A DNA stretch of 64,000 nt from Mycolicibacterium pulveris (GCF_010725725.1 NZ_AP022599.1:1922001-1986000); one strand, 5' to 3'; counted from the first letter of the stretch, positions 36,337-45,295 are shown. Made by a program: numbers and translations. The notes: a model not told the origin generated them from the letters alone.

Positions 36337-36959
36337 CGACCGGCCGGCGCCCAGTCGGGTGAGCGGCCGAGGTGCAGCAGCAACCGGTCGAGGTCGCTTG
36401 TCGCCACCCCGGCATCAAGCGCGCAGGCGAACGGCGAGTTCGGTGCTGTGCGGATCTCGCCGTCGGGCACGGCCAGCGCCAGCGGCAACACGGCGCTCAG
36501 CACGTCGGCGGAGGGGGTGAACGCCACGCCGAGCGAACGGGCGACGTCCCAGCCGTGCACGACGTAGTCGACGAAGTGAAATCCGATGGCCATCGTGCCG
36601 GGAAACGTTGCGCCAGGTCCGAATTCGGGCATCGCGAAGCCGGCTTCGAGCACGCCGTCGGCATCGAACGCGGTGAGCACATCGGCGGCCGCCGCTGCGT
36701 ATGCGCCTGCGGGATCGGCACGGACGGCGTCGACCACGGTCGCGGGGTCCCACACCGCCAGGTCGGCGCCGCCGCCGCGGGCCGACGCGGCGAACCCGCG
36801 GTGCTGGACGGTCATATGGGCCAACAAGTCGGCGAGGTCCCAACCCGCACACGGCGTCGGGCGGTGCAGGTCGCCGACCGTCACCGCGGCGACGACGTCG
36901 ACGGACGCGGTCACGGCGTGGCGATGGAGCGGGCGGATATCGATAACATTCGTATGCAT
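36333..36959 (-). CDS. Maleylpyruvate isomerase-like/TIGR03086 protein
   Basis: A 208-residue member of the DinB-like, mycothiol-dependent maleylpyruvate isomerase family (TIGR03086). TPCAGWDLADLLAHMTVQHRGFA carries the first metal His, and FHFVDYVVHGWDVARSLG the second cluster. These proteins use a zinc site to bind mycothiol for isomerase or transferase reactions; substrate unknown. ATG 36959 lies inside a GTATGCATAC palindrome, so its transcript would be nearly leaderless. Divergent from a MarR regulator, its likely controller. Confidence 0.78.
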   Translation of the reverse strand: MHTNVIDIRPLHRHAVTASVDVVAAVTVGDLHRPTPCAGWDLADLLAHMTVQHRGFAASARGGGADLAVWDPATVVDAVRADPAGAYAAAAADVLTAFDADGVLEAGFAMPEFGPGATFPGTMAIGFHFVDYVVHGWDVARSLGVAFTPSADVLSAVLPLALAVPDGEIRTAPNSPFACALDAGVATSDLDRLLLHLGRSPDWAPAGR

Positions 36960-36979
36960 ACACCTACGATATGCGTATG
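36952..36979. promoter_or_regulatory. Palindromes in the isomerase-MarR divergent promoter
   Basis: GTATGCATAC (36952-36961) is a perfect 10-bp palindrome. CATAC (36957-36961) and GTATG (36975-36979) form a second inverted pair. The site covers the start of the isomerase gene and faces the MarR gene, so binding of the MarR protein would block the former. Confidence 0.45.
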
Positions 36980-37011
36980 TAGATGATTGGTCAATGCTTA
37001 ATATTTCGGTG

Positions 37012-37443
37012 ATGTCCGAGGCCCGTCGCCCCGACCTGGGGGTGCTGCTCGCTCCGCTGATCCGGGAGCTGATCGTCGCCGAACGGCCCGTTTTGGCCGC
37101 GCACGGGCTTTCGATGTGGGGGTACAGCGTGCTGCTCGCCCTCGACAACTCGCCGGTGCGCACGCAGGCCGCGCTGGCCGCCGCGATCGGCGCCGACAAG
37201 ACGCGGATCATTCCGACCCTCGACGAGCTGCAGGCCAAGGGCTATATCGAGCGACGGCCCGATCCGGACGACCGCCGGGTGCGGTTGCTCGCCATCACCG
37301 AAGCGGGCCGGGCCGTCAAGGACGCCGCGCAGGCCGACATCCAGCGCGGCGAGGAGCGGTGGCTGTCGGTCCTCTCGCCCGAGGAGCGAAGGGTGTTCCT
37401 GCGCGCGCTCGCCAAGATGACGCGTGTCGGCGGCGACCCCTAG
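37012..37443 (+). CDS. MarR-family regulator
   Basis: MarR-type winged-helix regulator of 143 residues. Helix-turn-helix VRTQAALAAAIGADKTRIIPTLDELQAKG, then the wing YIERRPDPDDRRVRLLAITEAG with the classical DPDDRR signature. Start ATG 37012 (MSEARRPDLG) is preferred; ATG 36994 would add six residues. MarR proteins respond to phenolics, lipids or oxidants. Divergent from the mycothiol-dependent isomerase, and only 9 bp upstream of the purine permease start, so the permease may also be in this transcript. Confidence 0.86.
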   Translation: MSEARRPDLGVLLAPLIRELIVAERPVLAAHGLSMWGYSVLLALDNSPVRTQAALAAAIGADKTRIIPTLDELQAKGYIERRPDPDDRRVRLLAITEAGRAVKDAAQADIQRGEERWLSVLSPEERRVFLRALAKMTRVGGDP

Positions 37444-37452
37444 GCTCGACGG

Positions 37453-38865
37453 ATGAGCCGCCTCGACCGCTTCTTCGAGGTCTCGGGGCGGGGGTCGACG
37501 GTCGCGCGTGAGCTTCGAGGCGGATTGGTCACGTTCATCGCGATGGCCTACATCATCGTGTTGAACCCGATCATCCTCGGCGGCACCGACGACGTCAGCG
37601 GCGACAGCCTGGACTTCGCTCAAGTGTCGGCCGTGACGGCGCTGGCCGCGGGGGCGATGACCATCGTGTTCGGCGTCGTGGCTCGGTTGCCGTTCGCGTT
37701 CGCCGCCGGGCTCGGCATCAACTCGTTCGTCGCGACCACCCTGGTCGACTCGCTGACCTGGGCCGAGGCCATGGGCCTTGTCGTCATCAACGGCCTGATC
37801 ATCGTGCTGCTGGCCGCGACCGGCCTGCGCAGGCTGGTGTTCGACGCGGTGCCGATGCCGCTCAAGCTCGCGATCACGGCGGGCATCGGGTTGTTCATCC
37901 TGTTCATCGGCTTGGTCGACGCCGGTTTCATCGCCTCCACCGGCGAGCCCTCGCCTCCGGTGGGGCTGGGCAGCGACGGCGGCGGTTCGATCGGCACGGT
38001 GCCGACGGTGGTGTTCATCGGGACGCTGCTGCTGACCGCGATCCTGGTCGCCCGGCGGATACCGGGCGGCATCCTGATCGGGCTGGCCGCGGGCACCGCG
38101 GCCGCCGTGATCATCGAGGCGATCTGGCACCTGGGCTCGGCGGCCGAAAAGCCCGGAGGGTGGTCGTTGTCGGTGCCGACGCTTTCGGGTTCACCGTTCG
38201 CGCTACCCGACCTGTCTCTGGTCGGCGCGGTCAGCCTGGACAGCTTCGGGCGCATCGGCGCGATCGCCGCGGTGATGTTCGTGTTCACCCTGGTGTTCGC
38301 GAACTTCTTCGATGCGATGGGCACCTTCACCGGCTTGTCCCGTGAGGCCGGGCTCGCCGATGAGAAGGGCACGTTTCCGAGGCTGCGCTCGGCGCTGATC
38401 GTGGAAGGGGCCGGCGCGGTCGTCGGCGGTGCCACGTCGGCGTCGTCGAACACCGTCTTCGTCGAATCGGGCGCGGGAATCGGCGAGGGCGCGCGCACCG
38501 GGCTGGCGAACCTGGTCACCGGCGCGCTGTTCCTTCTGGCGATGTTCATCTCGCCGGTCGCATCGATCGTGCCGACCGAGGTCGCCGCCGCCGCGCTGGT
38601 GGTGGTCGGGGTGATGATGGCGTCGCACCTGCGCAACATCGACCTCACGGAGTTCTCGGTGACGCTTCCGGTGGTGCTCACCGTCGTCACGATGCCGTTC
38701 TCCTACTCGATCGCCAACGGCATCGGGGTCGGCTTCATCGCCTGGGTCGTATTACGTTCGGCCGCAGGTAAATTCCGCGAGATCAGCCCGCTGCTGTGGA
38801 TCGTCGCCGCGGGGTTTGGCCTCTACTTCGCCCGCGGCTGGGTCGAGTCGCTGATCGGGATGTGA
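37453..38865 (+). CDS. NCS2-family purine permease (AzgA-like)
   Basis: Membrane permease of 470 residues from the NCS2 family, AzgA-like branch, which imports adenine, guanine and hypoxanthine with protons. ARELRGGLVTFIAMAYIIVLNP is the family start. NFFDAMGTFTGLSREAGL and GGATSASSNTVFVESGAGIGEGARTGL contain the substrate-site motifs; 12-14 membrane segments follow from hydrophobicity. It lies 9 bp after the MarR gene. The exact base cannot be determined from sequence alone. Confidence 0.87.
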   Translation: MSRLDRFFEVSGRGSTVARELRGGLVTFIAMAYIIVLNPIILGGTDDVSGDSLDFAQVSAVTALAAGAMTIVFGVVARLPFAFAAGLGINSFVATTLVDSLTWAEAMGLVVINGLIIVLLAATGLRRLVFDAVPMPLKLAITAGIGLFILFIGLVDAGFIASTGEPSPPVGLGSDGGGSIGTVPTVVFIGTLLLTAILVARRIPGGILIGLAAGTAAAVIIEAIWHLGSAAEKPGGWSLSVPTLSGSPFALPDLSLVGAVSLDSFGRIGAIAAVMFVFTLVFANFFDAMGTFTGLSREAGLADEKGTFPRLRSALIVEGAGAVVGGATSASSNTVFVESGAGIGEGARTGLANLVTGALFLLAMFISPVASIVPTEVAAAALVVVGVMMASHLRNIDLTEFSVTLPVVLTVVTMPFSYSIANGIGVGFIAWVVLRSAAGKFREISPLLWIVAAGFGLYFARGWVESLIGM

Positions 38866-38874
38866 CCCGCGGGC

Positions 38875-39552
38875 TCAGCCGTCGGCGTCCGCGTCGGCGT
38901 TGCGTTTCTGCTTCTCGGCCTCGGCCAGCCCCTCCATCTGGTCGGCCTGGGCGCGCTTGTTGGCGGCGGCGACGCGCTTGTCCGCCGAATCGCTGAGCTT
39001 CACGTTGGCGGCCGCGGCGGCCTGCTGCTCGGCCCTGGAGATCTCGGCGCGTTGTTGCTGCTTGGCCGAATCCACCGACTGCTTCCGGCGCGCAGCGGTT
39101 TCATCTGCCCGCTTGCCGCCGCCGGCGATTCGTTGCTCGGCGTTCTCCACCGCCGCCCGATTGCGCCGCTGAGCACCGGTCTGCGCCTGCCTGATCTGTC
39201 GATCCTTTTCGGCGCGGGCCTGCCGTTTGGTGTGGGCGGCCTGCTCGCGAGTCTGTTTGAGCTCGGTGTTGGACTGCTTGACCCGCTCGGTGGCCGTCTC
39301 CTCCAGCTGCACCGCGCGGCGCAGCGCGTCGCTGCGCTCGAGCAGCGCGGTACCCCGCTGTTCGACCTCCGGGGCGTCGAGCACGCTGCCCACGGTGACG
39401 TCGAGCTTGCCGAGCGAACGCTCATAGAACAGCCGCGCGGGAGCCTCGGCGTCCATCTTGGCGACCACCCGATCCTCGATCACCTGCAGCGGAAACCGGG
39501 CGAGCTGGTACTGAAAGCGCAGTACCGCGAACGGAACGTCGGTGATCTTCAT
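38875..39552 (-). CDS. Coiled-coil protein downstream of the CsbD-like gene
   Basis: A 225-residue protein with a short globular N-terminus (KITDVPFAVLRFQYQLARFPLQVIED) and then about 150 residues of highly charged Ala/Gln/Lys/Arg-rich helix, clearly a coiled coil. Database names such as IF2-family protein for such sequences reflect low complexity only. Function unknown. It begins 2 bp after the CsbD-like gene, which also has a coiled coil, suggesting the two products associate. Confidence 0.65.
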   Translation of the reverse strand: MKITDVPFAVLRFQYQLARFPLQVIEDRVVAKMDAEAPARLFYERSLGKLDVTVGSVLDAPEVEQRGTALLERSDALRRAVQLEETATERVKQSNTELKQTREQAAHTKRQARAEKDRQIRQAQTGAQRRNRAAVENAEQRIAGGGKRADETAARRKQSVDSAKQQQRAEISRAEQQAAAAANVKLSDSADKRVAAANKRAQADQMEGLAEAEKQKRNADADADG

Positions 39553-39554
39553 CG

Positions 39555-40130
39555 TCAGCTTCCTTCCTGGTCGCGCGGCACGCCTGCGTCCTCGGCCAGT
39601 TCCTCGGCCCGCCGGCGGGCGCGGGCGGCGTCGGCGCGGTCGTGTGCGGACGCCCGCACCGACGACCACTGATCGTCGAGCGCCTCGTCGGTTTTTGCTT
39701 GGGCGCCCAAGGTTTCGGCGCGTTCCTTCGCCCTGGCCTCCTGGACCTGGCGCTGCGCGTCGAGTTCGGCCTGTCGCCGCTGGGCGGCCAGGTCCTGGTG
39801 CGCGGCCTCGGTTACCGCGCGTTTGTCCGCGGCCCGCTGCCGCTCCGCCCGCTGCTTATCGGCCGCGGCCTGCTGCTCGACCTCGGTGCGCTCCGCGGCG
39901 CCCTCCAGGTGTGCTTCCGCGGCCTCTGTCCGGGCCTGCTGCGCCTGGGCTTCCGCCACTGATTCGGTGGTGCTGGCTTCCTTGCGCTTGCGCGCTTCGG
40001 TCTGTTCGAGCTGGCCTTCGGCGGTCAGCGAATCGTTGCCGGTGACAGCACCGGCGATCTCCTTCGCCTTGCCCTTCACCGCCGCGATCAGCCCCTTACG
40101 TGCCTGGCCGGCCTTGTTGTGCTGGGACAC
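39555..40130 (-). CDS. CsbD-like protein with coiled-coil tail
   Basis: A 191-residue protein. Residues about 8-50 (GLIAAVKGKAKEIAGAVTG, then NDSLTAEGQLEQTEA) match the CsbD fold, a small stress-induced domain of unknown action. The rest (about 55-185) is a charged coiled coil rich in Ala, Gln, Arg and Glu. GTG 40130 has a strong AGGAGGAG upstream. It forms a two-gene unit with the downstream coiled-coil gene. General-stress control is likely from the family but no promoter is assigned. Confidence 0.72.
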   Translation of the reverse strand: MSQHNKAGQARKGLIAAVKGKAKEIAGAVTGNDSLTAEGQLEQTEARKRKEASTTESVAEAQAQQARTEAAEAHLEGAAERTEVEQQAAADKQRAERQRAADKRAVTEAAHQDLAAQRRQAELDAQRQVQEARAKERAETLGAQAKTDEALDDQWSSVRASAHDRADAARARRRAEELAEDAGVPRDQEGS

Positions 40131-40206
40131 TGAAACTCCTCCTGAGATGTCTACCGGACGGGTTTCACCGATCCCGCCGTCGTCAAACGCGATGTGCCAA
40201 GCGCCA

Positions 40207-40689
40207 CTACACGTGGCGTTTGTCGTCGGGTGCGTTGCGGGTGCGGCCGAGAACCAGTCCCAACGCGAGCATTCCGACGGCCAAGCCGAGGTGCAGCCAG
40301 TTGTCGGCGGTGTTGAGCGGCACGAAGTTGGCGGCGGAATCGAGGTCGATGATCAGCCCGTACAGCCACAGCACCGCGTAGACGACGCCCCCGCCGAGCA
40401 GGAAGCCGCGCGCGCCGTTGAAGGTGCCCGACAGCGCCAGCCCCAGCACGCCGAACAGCAGGTGCACGATGTTGTGCAGCGCCGAGACGTTGAACACACC
40501 CAACAGCGCCGCCTCGGAATGGTGACCCGCGAACGTCAGCGTGTCGTAGTTGGTGGTGACTCCCGGAATGAAGCCGAGGACGCCCACGAGCAGGAAAACC
40601 GCGCCCACCGCGATCGCGGCCCACTGCACCGGCGCCCTACCCGCCGTGGGCGCGGCCGCGGGGCTGCCTTGGGTACCTGGAGTTGCCAT
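40207..40689 (-). CDS. DUF4383 membrane protein
   Basis: A 160-residue integral membrane protein with four helices: WAAIAVGAVFLLVGVLGFIP, IVHLLFGVLGLAL, FLLGGGVVYAVLWLYGLI and NWLHLGLAVGMLALGLVLG. The pattern FNVSALHNIVHLLFGVLGL and the final NTADNWLHLGL are the DUF4383 signatures, with conserved His residues in the membrane. The function is unknown. ATG 40689 is chosen over one seven codons upstream. Confidence 0.8.
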   Translation of the reverse strand: MATPGTQGSPAAAPTAGRAPVQWAAIAVGAVFLLVGVLGFIPGVTTNYDTLTFAGHHSEAALLGVFNVSALHNIVHLLFGVLGLALSGTFNGARGFLLGGGVVYAVLWLYGLIIDLDSAANFVPLNTADNWLHLGLAVGMLALGLVLGRTRNAPDDKRHV

Positions 40690-40769
40690 GGTCGCCGGAT
40701 AGCCGATCACGGGCTGTTGAAACCCACACCCGAGGTTTGGCTGGTCGCGGCATCGGTAACTTCCGCGCC

Positions 40770-41711
40770 ATGGATGAGGTGTGGGAATGCGTGGTCGTCG
40801 GCGGCGGCGCGGCGGGGTTGAGCGCGGCGCTGGTGTTGGGACGGGCGCGCCGACGCACCTTGCTGGTCGACGCGGGCCAGCCGAGCAATTCGGTGGCGAC
40901 GGCGATCGGCGGGCTGTTGGGACACGACCGACGCCCGCCCGCCGAGCTGTATGAGATCGGGCGCCGCGAGCTCGCCGAGTATCCGAGCGTGCGCCACCGC
41001 GAAGGCGAGGTGGTCAGCGGCACGCCGGACGGCGACCGGTTTCTGCTCGAACTCGACGACGGCGAGCAGATAGCGGCCAAGCGGGTGGTGCTGGCCACCG
41101 GAATGCAGTACTGCCCGCCCGATCTTCCCGGGCTGGCCACGCTGTGGGGCAAGTCGGTGTTTCAATGCCCCTTCTGTCACGGCTGGGAGATGCGGGACAA
41201 GCGGCTGGCCACGCTGGCCGCCGGCGAGGAAGCCGTCCATTCGGCGTTGATGTTGCGGGGTTGGAGTGACGACGTCGTGGTTCTCACCGACGGGGCGGCC
41301 GAGCTTGACGACGATGCGCGACGCCGGTTGTCGGCGGCCGGGGTTGCCGTCGATGACCGCCGAGTGGTCGAACTCATCGGCAATGACGGGCGCCTGTCGG
41401 CGGTGGCATTCGCCGACGGCGACCGGCTGCCGCGGGACGGGCTGCTGGTGGAGGCACCGCTGCGGCAGCGCTCGCCGCTGGCCGAACAGCTGGGCGCCGC
41501 ATGCGCCGAGAGCGGCCTCGCGCCCGACAGCGTCGCCGTGGACGATTTGCACCGAACCAGCACCGCGGCCGTGTTCGCCGCCGGCGACCTGTGCGCCGAG
41601 CAACCGTATGTGGCCGGGGCCATCGCCGCGGGTTCGCAGACCGCGATGATCGTGGTCCAGAGCCTTCTTGCCGACGAGTTTCAGCTACCGTATCCACCCG
41701 ACGGCGAATAA
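40770..41711 (+). CDS. Thioredoxin-reductase-like flavoprotein
   Basis: NAD(P)H/FAD-dependent oxidoreductase of 313 residues. FAD site VVVGGGAAGLSAALVLGRAR; redox-active disulfide FQCPFCHGWEM (CxxC); second FAD segment TAAVFAAGDLCAEQPYVAGAIAAG. The arrangement is that of thioredoxin reductase-like proteins of about 310 residues, often acting on small disulfides. The NAD(P)H-binding motif (LAAGEEAVHSALML) departs from the usual GGGDSA form, so cofactor preference is unclear. The last 31 bp overlap the convergent ligase gene. Confidence 0.85.
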   Translation: MDEVWECVVVGGGAAGLSAALVLGRARRRTLLVDAGQPSNSVATAIGGLLGHDRRPPAELYEIGRRELAEYPSVRHREGEVVSGTPDGDRFLLELDDGEQIAAKRVVLATGMQYCPPDLPGLATLWGKSVFQCPFCHGWEMRDKRLATLAAGEEAVHSALMLRGWSDDVVVLTDGAAELDDDARRRLSAAGVAVDDRRVVELIGNDGRLSAVAFADGDRLPRDGLLVEAPLRQRSPLAEQLGAACAESGLAPDSVAVDDLHRTSTAAVFAAGDLCAEQPYVAGAIAAGSQTAMIVVQSLLADEFQLPYPPDGE

Positions 41712-43219
41712 CGCTCAATCAGCTTGTGCTTGTACAACTTTCCCGCATCGGTGCGGGGCAGTTGGGCTTCGAAGACGATGGACCGCGGGCACTTGTAATG
41801 GGCCATCCGCTCTTTGAGCCAACCGATCAGCGTTTCGGCGAGGTCATCGCCGGCCAGGTCCGGGTCGGCCAACTGCACCACGGCCATGACGCGCTGCCCC
41901 ATCACCTCGTCGGGAACGCCGAACACCGCCGCGTCGACGACGAGGGGATGGCTGATCAACATGTTCTCGGTTTCCTGGGGATAGATGTTCACCCCACCGG
42001 AGATGATCATGTGATGTCGCCGATCGGTGAGATACAGGTAGCCGTCCTGGTCGAGGTAGCCGACGTCGCCCACCGTGACCCAGCCCTGCGGAGTCCGCGC
42101 CGCGGCGGTCTTGGCTTCGTCGTTGAGGTAGGCGAATTCATATCCGCCCTCGTAATAGATCTCGCCGACTTGTCCGGCGGGCAGTTCGGCACCGGTCTCG
42201 TCGAGGATGTGGGGCGTGCCCATCAGCGGTCGACCGACCGATCCCGGATGGCGCAGCCATTCCTCGGCGCGGATGAACGAGATGCCCGCGCCTTCTGAGG
42301 ATCCGTAGTACTCGTCGACGATCGGCCCCCACCACTCGATCATCTGACGCTTGATCTGCGGTGGACACGGCGCGGCGGCATGCACGACGCGCTCGAGGCT
42401 GGAGATGTCGTAGGCAGCGCGGGTTTCCTCGGGCAGCCGCAGCATCTTCACGAACATGGTCGGCACGAACTGGGCGTGGGTGACCCGGTGGCGCTGGATG
42501 CATGCCAACGCCTCCTCGGCGTCGAACCGCTCCATGATCACCGTGGTGGCGCCGGTGGCCTGAGCGCACATGGTCCACATCGCGGGGGCGGTGTGATACA
42601 GCGGCGCGGGGCTGAGGTACACCGATTCCGCGCCCACGCCGAGCCTTTCGAACACCGGCGTCGACGGTTTGGCGCCGCGCACGGGACCGCTGCTGTTGCG
42701 TGGACGTTTGATGCCTTTGGGCCGGCCGGTGCTGCCGGACGAATACTGGAGCAGATCGCCTTCCTCGTCGGAACGATGAGGGCTGATCGGTTGATCTGCA
42801 ACGCATTCCGGGTAGCGCCACCACCCGTCGAGGCGCGTGTCGGCGATCAGCGTGACGACGGGCAGGCCGGTCGGGAGGTGATCGGCCAGTGTCGCGCAGA
42901 CGTCTCGGGTGCCCGCCGAGCCGATCAGCGCCTTCGCCGCGCAGTCGGCCACCACGTATGCCACCTCGGCGGGGTTGAGGTGGGTGTTGAGCAACGTGTA
43001 GTAGAGGCCGCTTCGGCGGGCGGCCCACATCATCGCGTGGACGTGCTCGTTGTTGTCCATCAGGATCGCGATGGTGTCGCCGGCGACCAACCCGTGGCGG
43101 TGCAGCAGATGGGCGACCTGGTTGGCTCGTCGGTCGAGTTCGGCGTACGTGACCACCGTGCCGCGGGAGTTCAGGATGATCGCCGGTTTGTCCGGGGAGA
43201 CTTGATCGTTCAGCCGCAT
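41681..43219 (-). CDS. Acyl-CoA ligase (FadD-like)
   Basis: AMP-forming acid-CoA ligase, about 512 residues. Motifs: LLQYSSGSTGRPKGIKRPR (phosphate loop), VDEYYGSSEGAGISF, GYLYLTDRRHHMIISGGVNIYP (hinge) and catalytic Lys in LPRTDAGKLYKHKLIE. The substrate is an unidentified carboxylic acid. ATG 43219 is chosen since the domain begins with RLNDQVSPDKPAIIL; the open frame upstream has no better start. First gene of the catabolic island, divergent from an SDR gene across the perfect 43273-43294 palindrome, so it is likely under the island's TetR regulator. Confidence 0.86.
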   Translation of the reverse strand: MRLNDQVSPDKPAIILNSRGTVVTYAELDRRANQVAHLLHRHGLVAGDTIAILMDNNEHVHAMMWAARRSGLYYTLLNTHLNPAEVAYVVADCAAKALIGSAGTRDVCATLADHLPTGLPVVTLIADTRLDGWWRYPECVADQPISPHRSDEEGDLLQYSSGSTGRPKGIKRPRNSSGPVRGAKPSTPVFERLGVGAESVYLSPAPLYHTAPAMWTMCAQATGATTVIMERFDAEEALACIQRHRVTHAQFVPTMFVKMLRLPEETRAAYDISSLERVVHAAAPCPPQIKRQMIEWWGPIVDEYYGSSEGAGISFIRAEEWLRHPGSVGRPLMGTPHILDETGAELPAGQVGEIYYEGGYEFAYLNDEAKTAAARTPQGWVTVGDVGYLDQDGYLYLTDRRHHMIISGGVNIYPQETENMLISHPLVVDAAVFGVPDEVMGQRVMAVVQLADPDLAGDDLAETLIGWLKERMAHYKCPRSIVFEAQLPRTDAGKLYKHKLIERYSPSGGYGS

Positions 43220-43272
43220 CAGCGCACCATCACCGCGTCCAGGGTAGACCGCCGACCCGGGCGGCGGGGTGG

Positions 43273-43294
43273 TATGAGAATATCTATTCTCATA
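43273..43294. promoter_or_regulatory. Perfect island operator (site A)
   Basis: A 22-bp palindrome with perfect 10-bp arms, TATGAGAATA and TATTCTCATA, around TC. Its core TGAGAA-N6-TTCTCA (43275-43292) recurs across the island. It lies between the ligase (start 43219) and the SDR (start 43338), in the only promoter region for both genes. Confidence 0.7.
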
Positions 43295-43337
43295 TGACGT
43301 AGTGGCTCGCGGGCCGTACCGGAAAAGGACCTGGCAG

Positions 43338-44093
43338 ATGGGTGGACCACCAGTCGATCTCGATGGAGCGCGAACACTCGTCGTCGGCGCGTCATCGGGC
43401 ATCGGCCAGGCCTTCGCCGTTGCCGCCCATGCCCGCGGCGCCCGGGTGGCGCTGGCGGCGCGGCGCGTCGACGTGCTGAGCAAGACGGCCGCCATGCTGG
43501 ACGGCTCCGCGCACGAACTCGACGTCTCCAAACCCTCGACCATCGAGCAGGTCGTCGACCACGTCGCCGATGTCCTCGGCGGAATCGACGTGGTCGTGTT
43601 CACCAGCGCGGTGGTGCCTTTCGCCCATATCGAGGAGACCGACGTCACCACGTGGGTGCACGCCTACACCGTCAACGCCGTCGGGGCCTCACACGTGCTG
43701 CGCGCCGCGCTGCCCCACCTCGCCGAGAATCCCGTGATCCTGGTGGCATCCAGCCACGACGTCGGCCGTCCGCGTGCCGGCGTCGCCGCCTACAACGCCA
43801 GCAAGGCCGCCCTCAACGAGATTCTGCGCGCGTGGCGCAACGAGCACCCCGACTTGCCGATCATCAGGGTCAGCGTCGGGCCGACCGAGGGCACGGAGAT
43901 CCTGCGCGGCGCCGACCGTGATCTGCTCGCCGAGCTGTATCGAGCATGGGCACACCACGGTCAGATTCCCCAACAGATGTCGGCGGTCTCGGATGTCGCC
44001 GAAAGTCTGGCGTCGCTGGTGGCCGCGGCCCGTCGCGCAACAACCGTGGTACCCGAGATCGTCCACCTCGCACCGCGAATCACCAGGCGTTGA
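43338..44093 (+). CDS. Short-chain dehydrogenase/reductase
   Basis: SDR oxidoreductase of 251 residues. Cofactor motif TLVVGASSGIGQAFAVAA, then the Ser-Tyr-Lys set in ILVASSHDVGRPRAGVAAYNASKAAL. The usual NNAG motif is replaced by FTSAVVPFAH, an uncommon change in a structural rather than catalytic position. ALAARRVDVL follows strand two, which hints at NADP preference. ATG 43338 is preceded by an AAAGGA-rich site; GTG 43302 is possible. Faces the ligase across operator A. Substrate unknown, presumably an alcohol or ketone of the island's pathway. Confidence 0.83.
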   Translation: MGGPPVDLDGARTLVVGASSGIGQAFAVAAHARGARVALAARRVDVLSKTAAMLDGSAHELDVSKPSTIEQVVDHVADVLGGIDVVVFTSAVVPFAHIEETDVTTWVHAYTVNAVGASHVLRAALPHLAENPVILVASSHDVGRPRAGVAAYNASKAALNEILRAWRNEHPDLPIIRVSVGPTEGTEILRGADRDLLAELYRAWAHHGQIPQQMSAVSDVAESLASLVAAARRATTVVPEIVHLAPRITRR

Positions 44094-44163
44094 GCTCAGC
44101 GGGCCCCTGGCTGGTCCCTATCCCACCATCTGGTCCATGGACGAGAACGCTCCTTTTACCACT

Positions 44164-44181
44164 CGGAAATGGTTACTCTCA
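44164..44181. promoter_or_regulatory. Weak island operator candidate (site B)
   Basis: CGGAAATGGTTACTCTCA matches the island consensus TGAGAA-N6-TTCTCA at 8 of 12 arm positions, with the right half strong. It lies 35-52 bp upstream of the DapB-like gene at 44216. A second 8-of-12 match lies at 44142-44159. Either alone is weak evidence. Confidence 0.3.
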
Positions 44182-44215
44182 TTCGGATACACAACTCTTC
44201 AGCGAGGATTTGTCG

Positions 44216-45283
44216 ATGTCTGTACTACGAGTGATTCAGTGGGCCACCGGTGGAGTCGGCACCGAGATGGTCACCACGATCCTGGACCACCGGCCCGATC
44301 TCCAATTGGTCGGCGCCCGGGTGTATTCGGATGCCAAGCGCGGCGTGGACGTCGGCACCCTGGTAGGCAGGCAACCGATCGGCGTCGAGGCCACCACCGA
44401 CGTCGAGGAGATCCTCGCACTTGACGCCGACTGTGTGCTCTACGCACCACAGTTCACCGACATCGACGACGTGTGCCGACTATTGGAAAGCGGAAAGAAC
44501 GTCGCCACACCGTCTTTCCTGTTCCATCCGCGGCGCATCGCCGAGCACGACCGCGACCGGCTGCTGGCCGCCTGCCAGAAGGGCGGCGCCACCGTGCACG
44601 GCAGCGGGCTCAATCCGGGAAACCTGTCCGGCGTGCTGCCGCTGGCCCTGTCGGGGATGAGCCGCACCATCGAGAAGCTCACGTTGCAGGAGCGCGCAGA
44701 TTGGTCGTTGTGGGAGAGCACCGAGATCACATTCGACGGCATGTGGTTCGGGCGCCCGGTCGAGGACATCACCGCGACGGGTAACGACTTTCTGGCATTC
44801 AACTCCGGTCTGTTCACAGAGCAGACCTGGTTCCTCGCCGACGCGTTGAATGCCGGCATCGACGAGGTCACCGTCAGCGTCGAGGCGGTTCCGGCGACCC
44901 GTGATCATCAGATCTTCGACCACCTCGTGCAGGCGGGCACCACGGCCGGGCAACGCTGGAGCTGGGCGGGCAGGCGAGCCGGTGAACCGCTCGTCGAGAT
45001 CGAGACGCTGTGGACGGTCGGCGGCGACTATCCGCCGCACTGGCCGACGCCCAGGGATGGGTGGACGATGACCATCGAGGGCGAGCCGTCAATGCAGACG
45101 CACTTCTTCTGCCTGGCCAGCTTCAGCCGACCGGCCTCGATCGAAGAGCATGTCCGCTCCGCGCTCGTGGCCGTGGCGCTGCAGGTGGTCAACGCGGTGC
45201 CGGCGGTGTGCGCCGCGCCACCGGGCTTCGCGACCATGGCCGATCTTCCGTTGATCCGCAGCTACACGGGTTTCGGGAACTAG
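44216..45283 (+). CDS. DapB-like NAD(P)-dependent oxidoreductase 1
   Basis: A 355-residue protein with an N-terminal Rossmann fold like dihydrodipicolinate reductase (RVIQWATGGVGTEMVTTIL) and a C-terminal domain like 2,4-diaminopentanoate dehydrogenase. CVLYAPQFTDIDDVCRLLESGKNVATP is the second part of the fold, and GSGLNPGNLSGVLPLALS and VCAAPPGFATMADLPLI are signatures of this mycobacterial group. The reaction is not known; an amine or imine/ketone redox step is the family expectation. It is one of three paralogues in the island. The stop lies 12 bp from the convergent P450 gene. Confidence 0.8.
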   Translation: MSVLRVIQWATGGVGTEMVTTILDHRPDLQLVGARVYSDAKRGVDVGTLVGRQPIGVEATTDVEEILALDADCVLYAPQFTDIDDVCRLLESGKNVATPSFLFHPRRIAEHDRDRLLAACQKGGATVHGSGLNPGNLSGVLPLALSGMSRTIEKLTLQERADWSLWESTEITFDGMWFGRPVEDITATGNDFLAFNSGLFTEQTWFLADALNAGIDEVTVSVEAVPATRDHQIFDHLVQAGTTAGQRWSWAGRRAGEPLVEIETLWTVGGDYPPHWPTPRDGWTMTIEGEPSMQTHFFCLASFSRPASIEEHVRSALVAVALQVVNAVPAVCAAPPGFATMADLPLIRSYTGFGN

Positions 45284-45295
45284 TCCAGCTACGCG

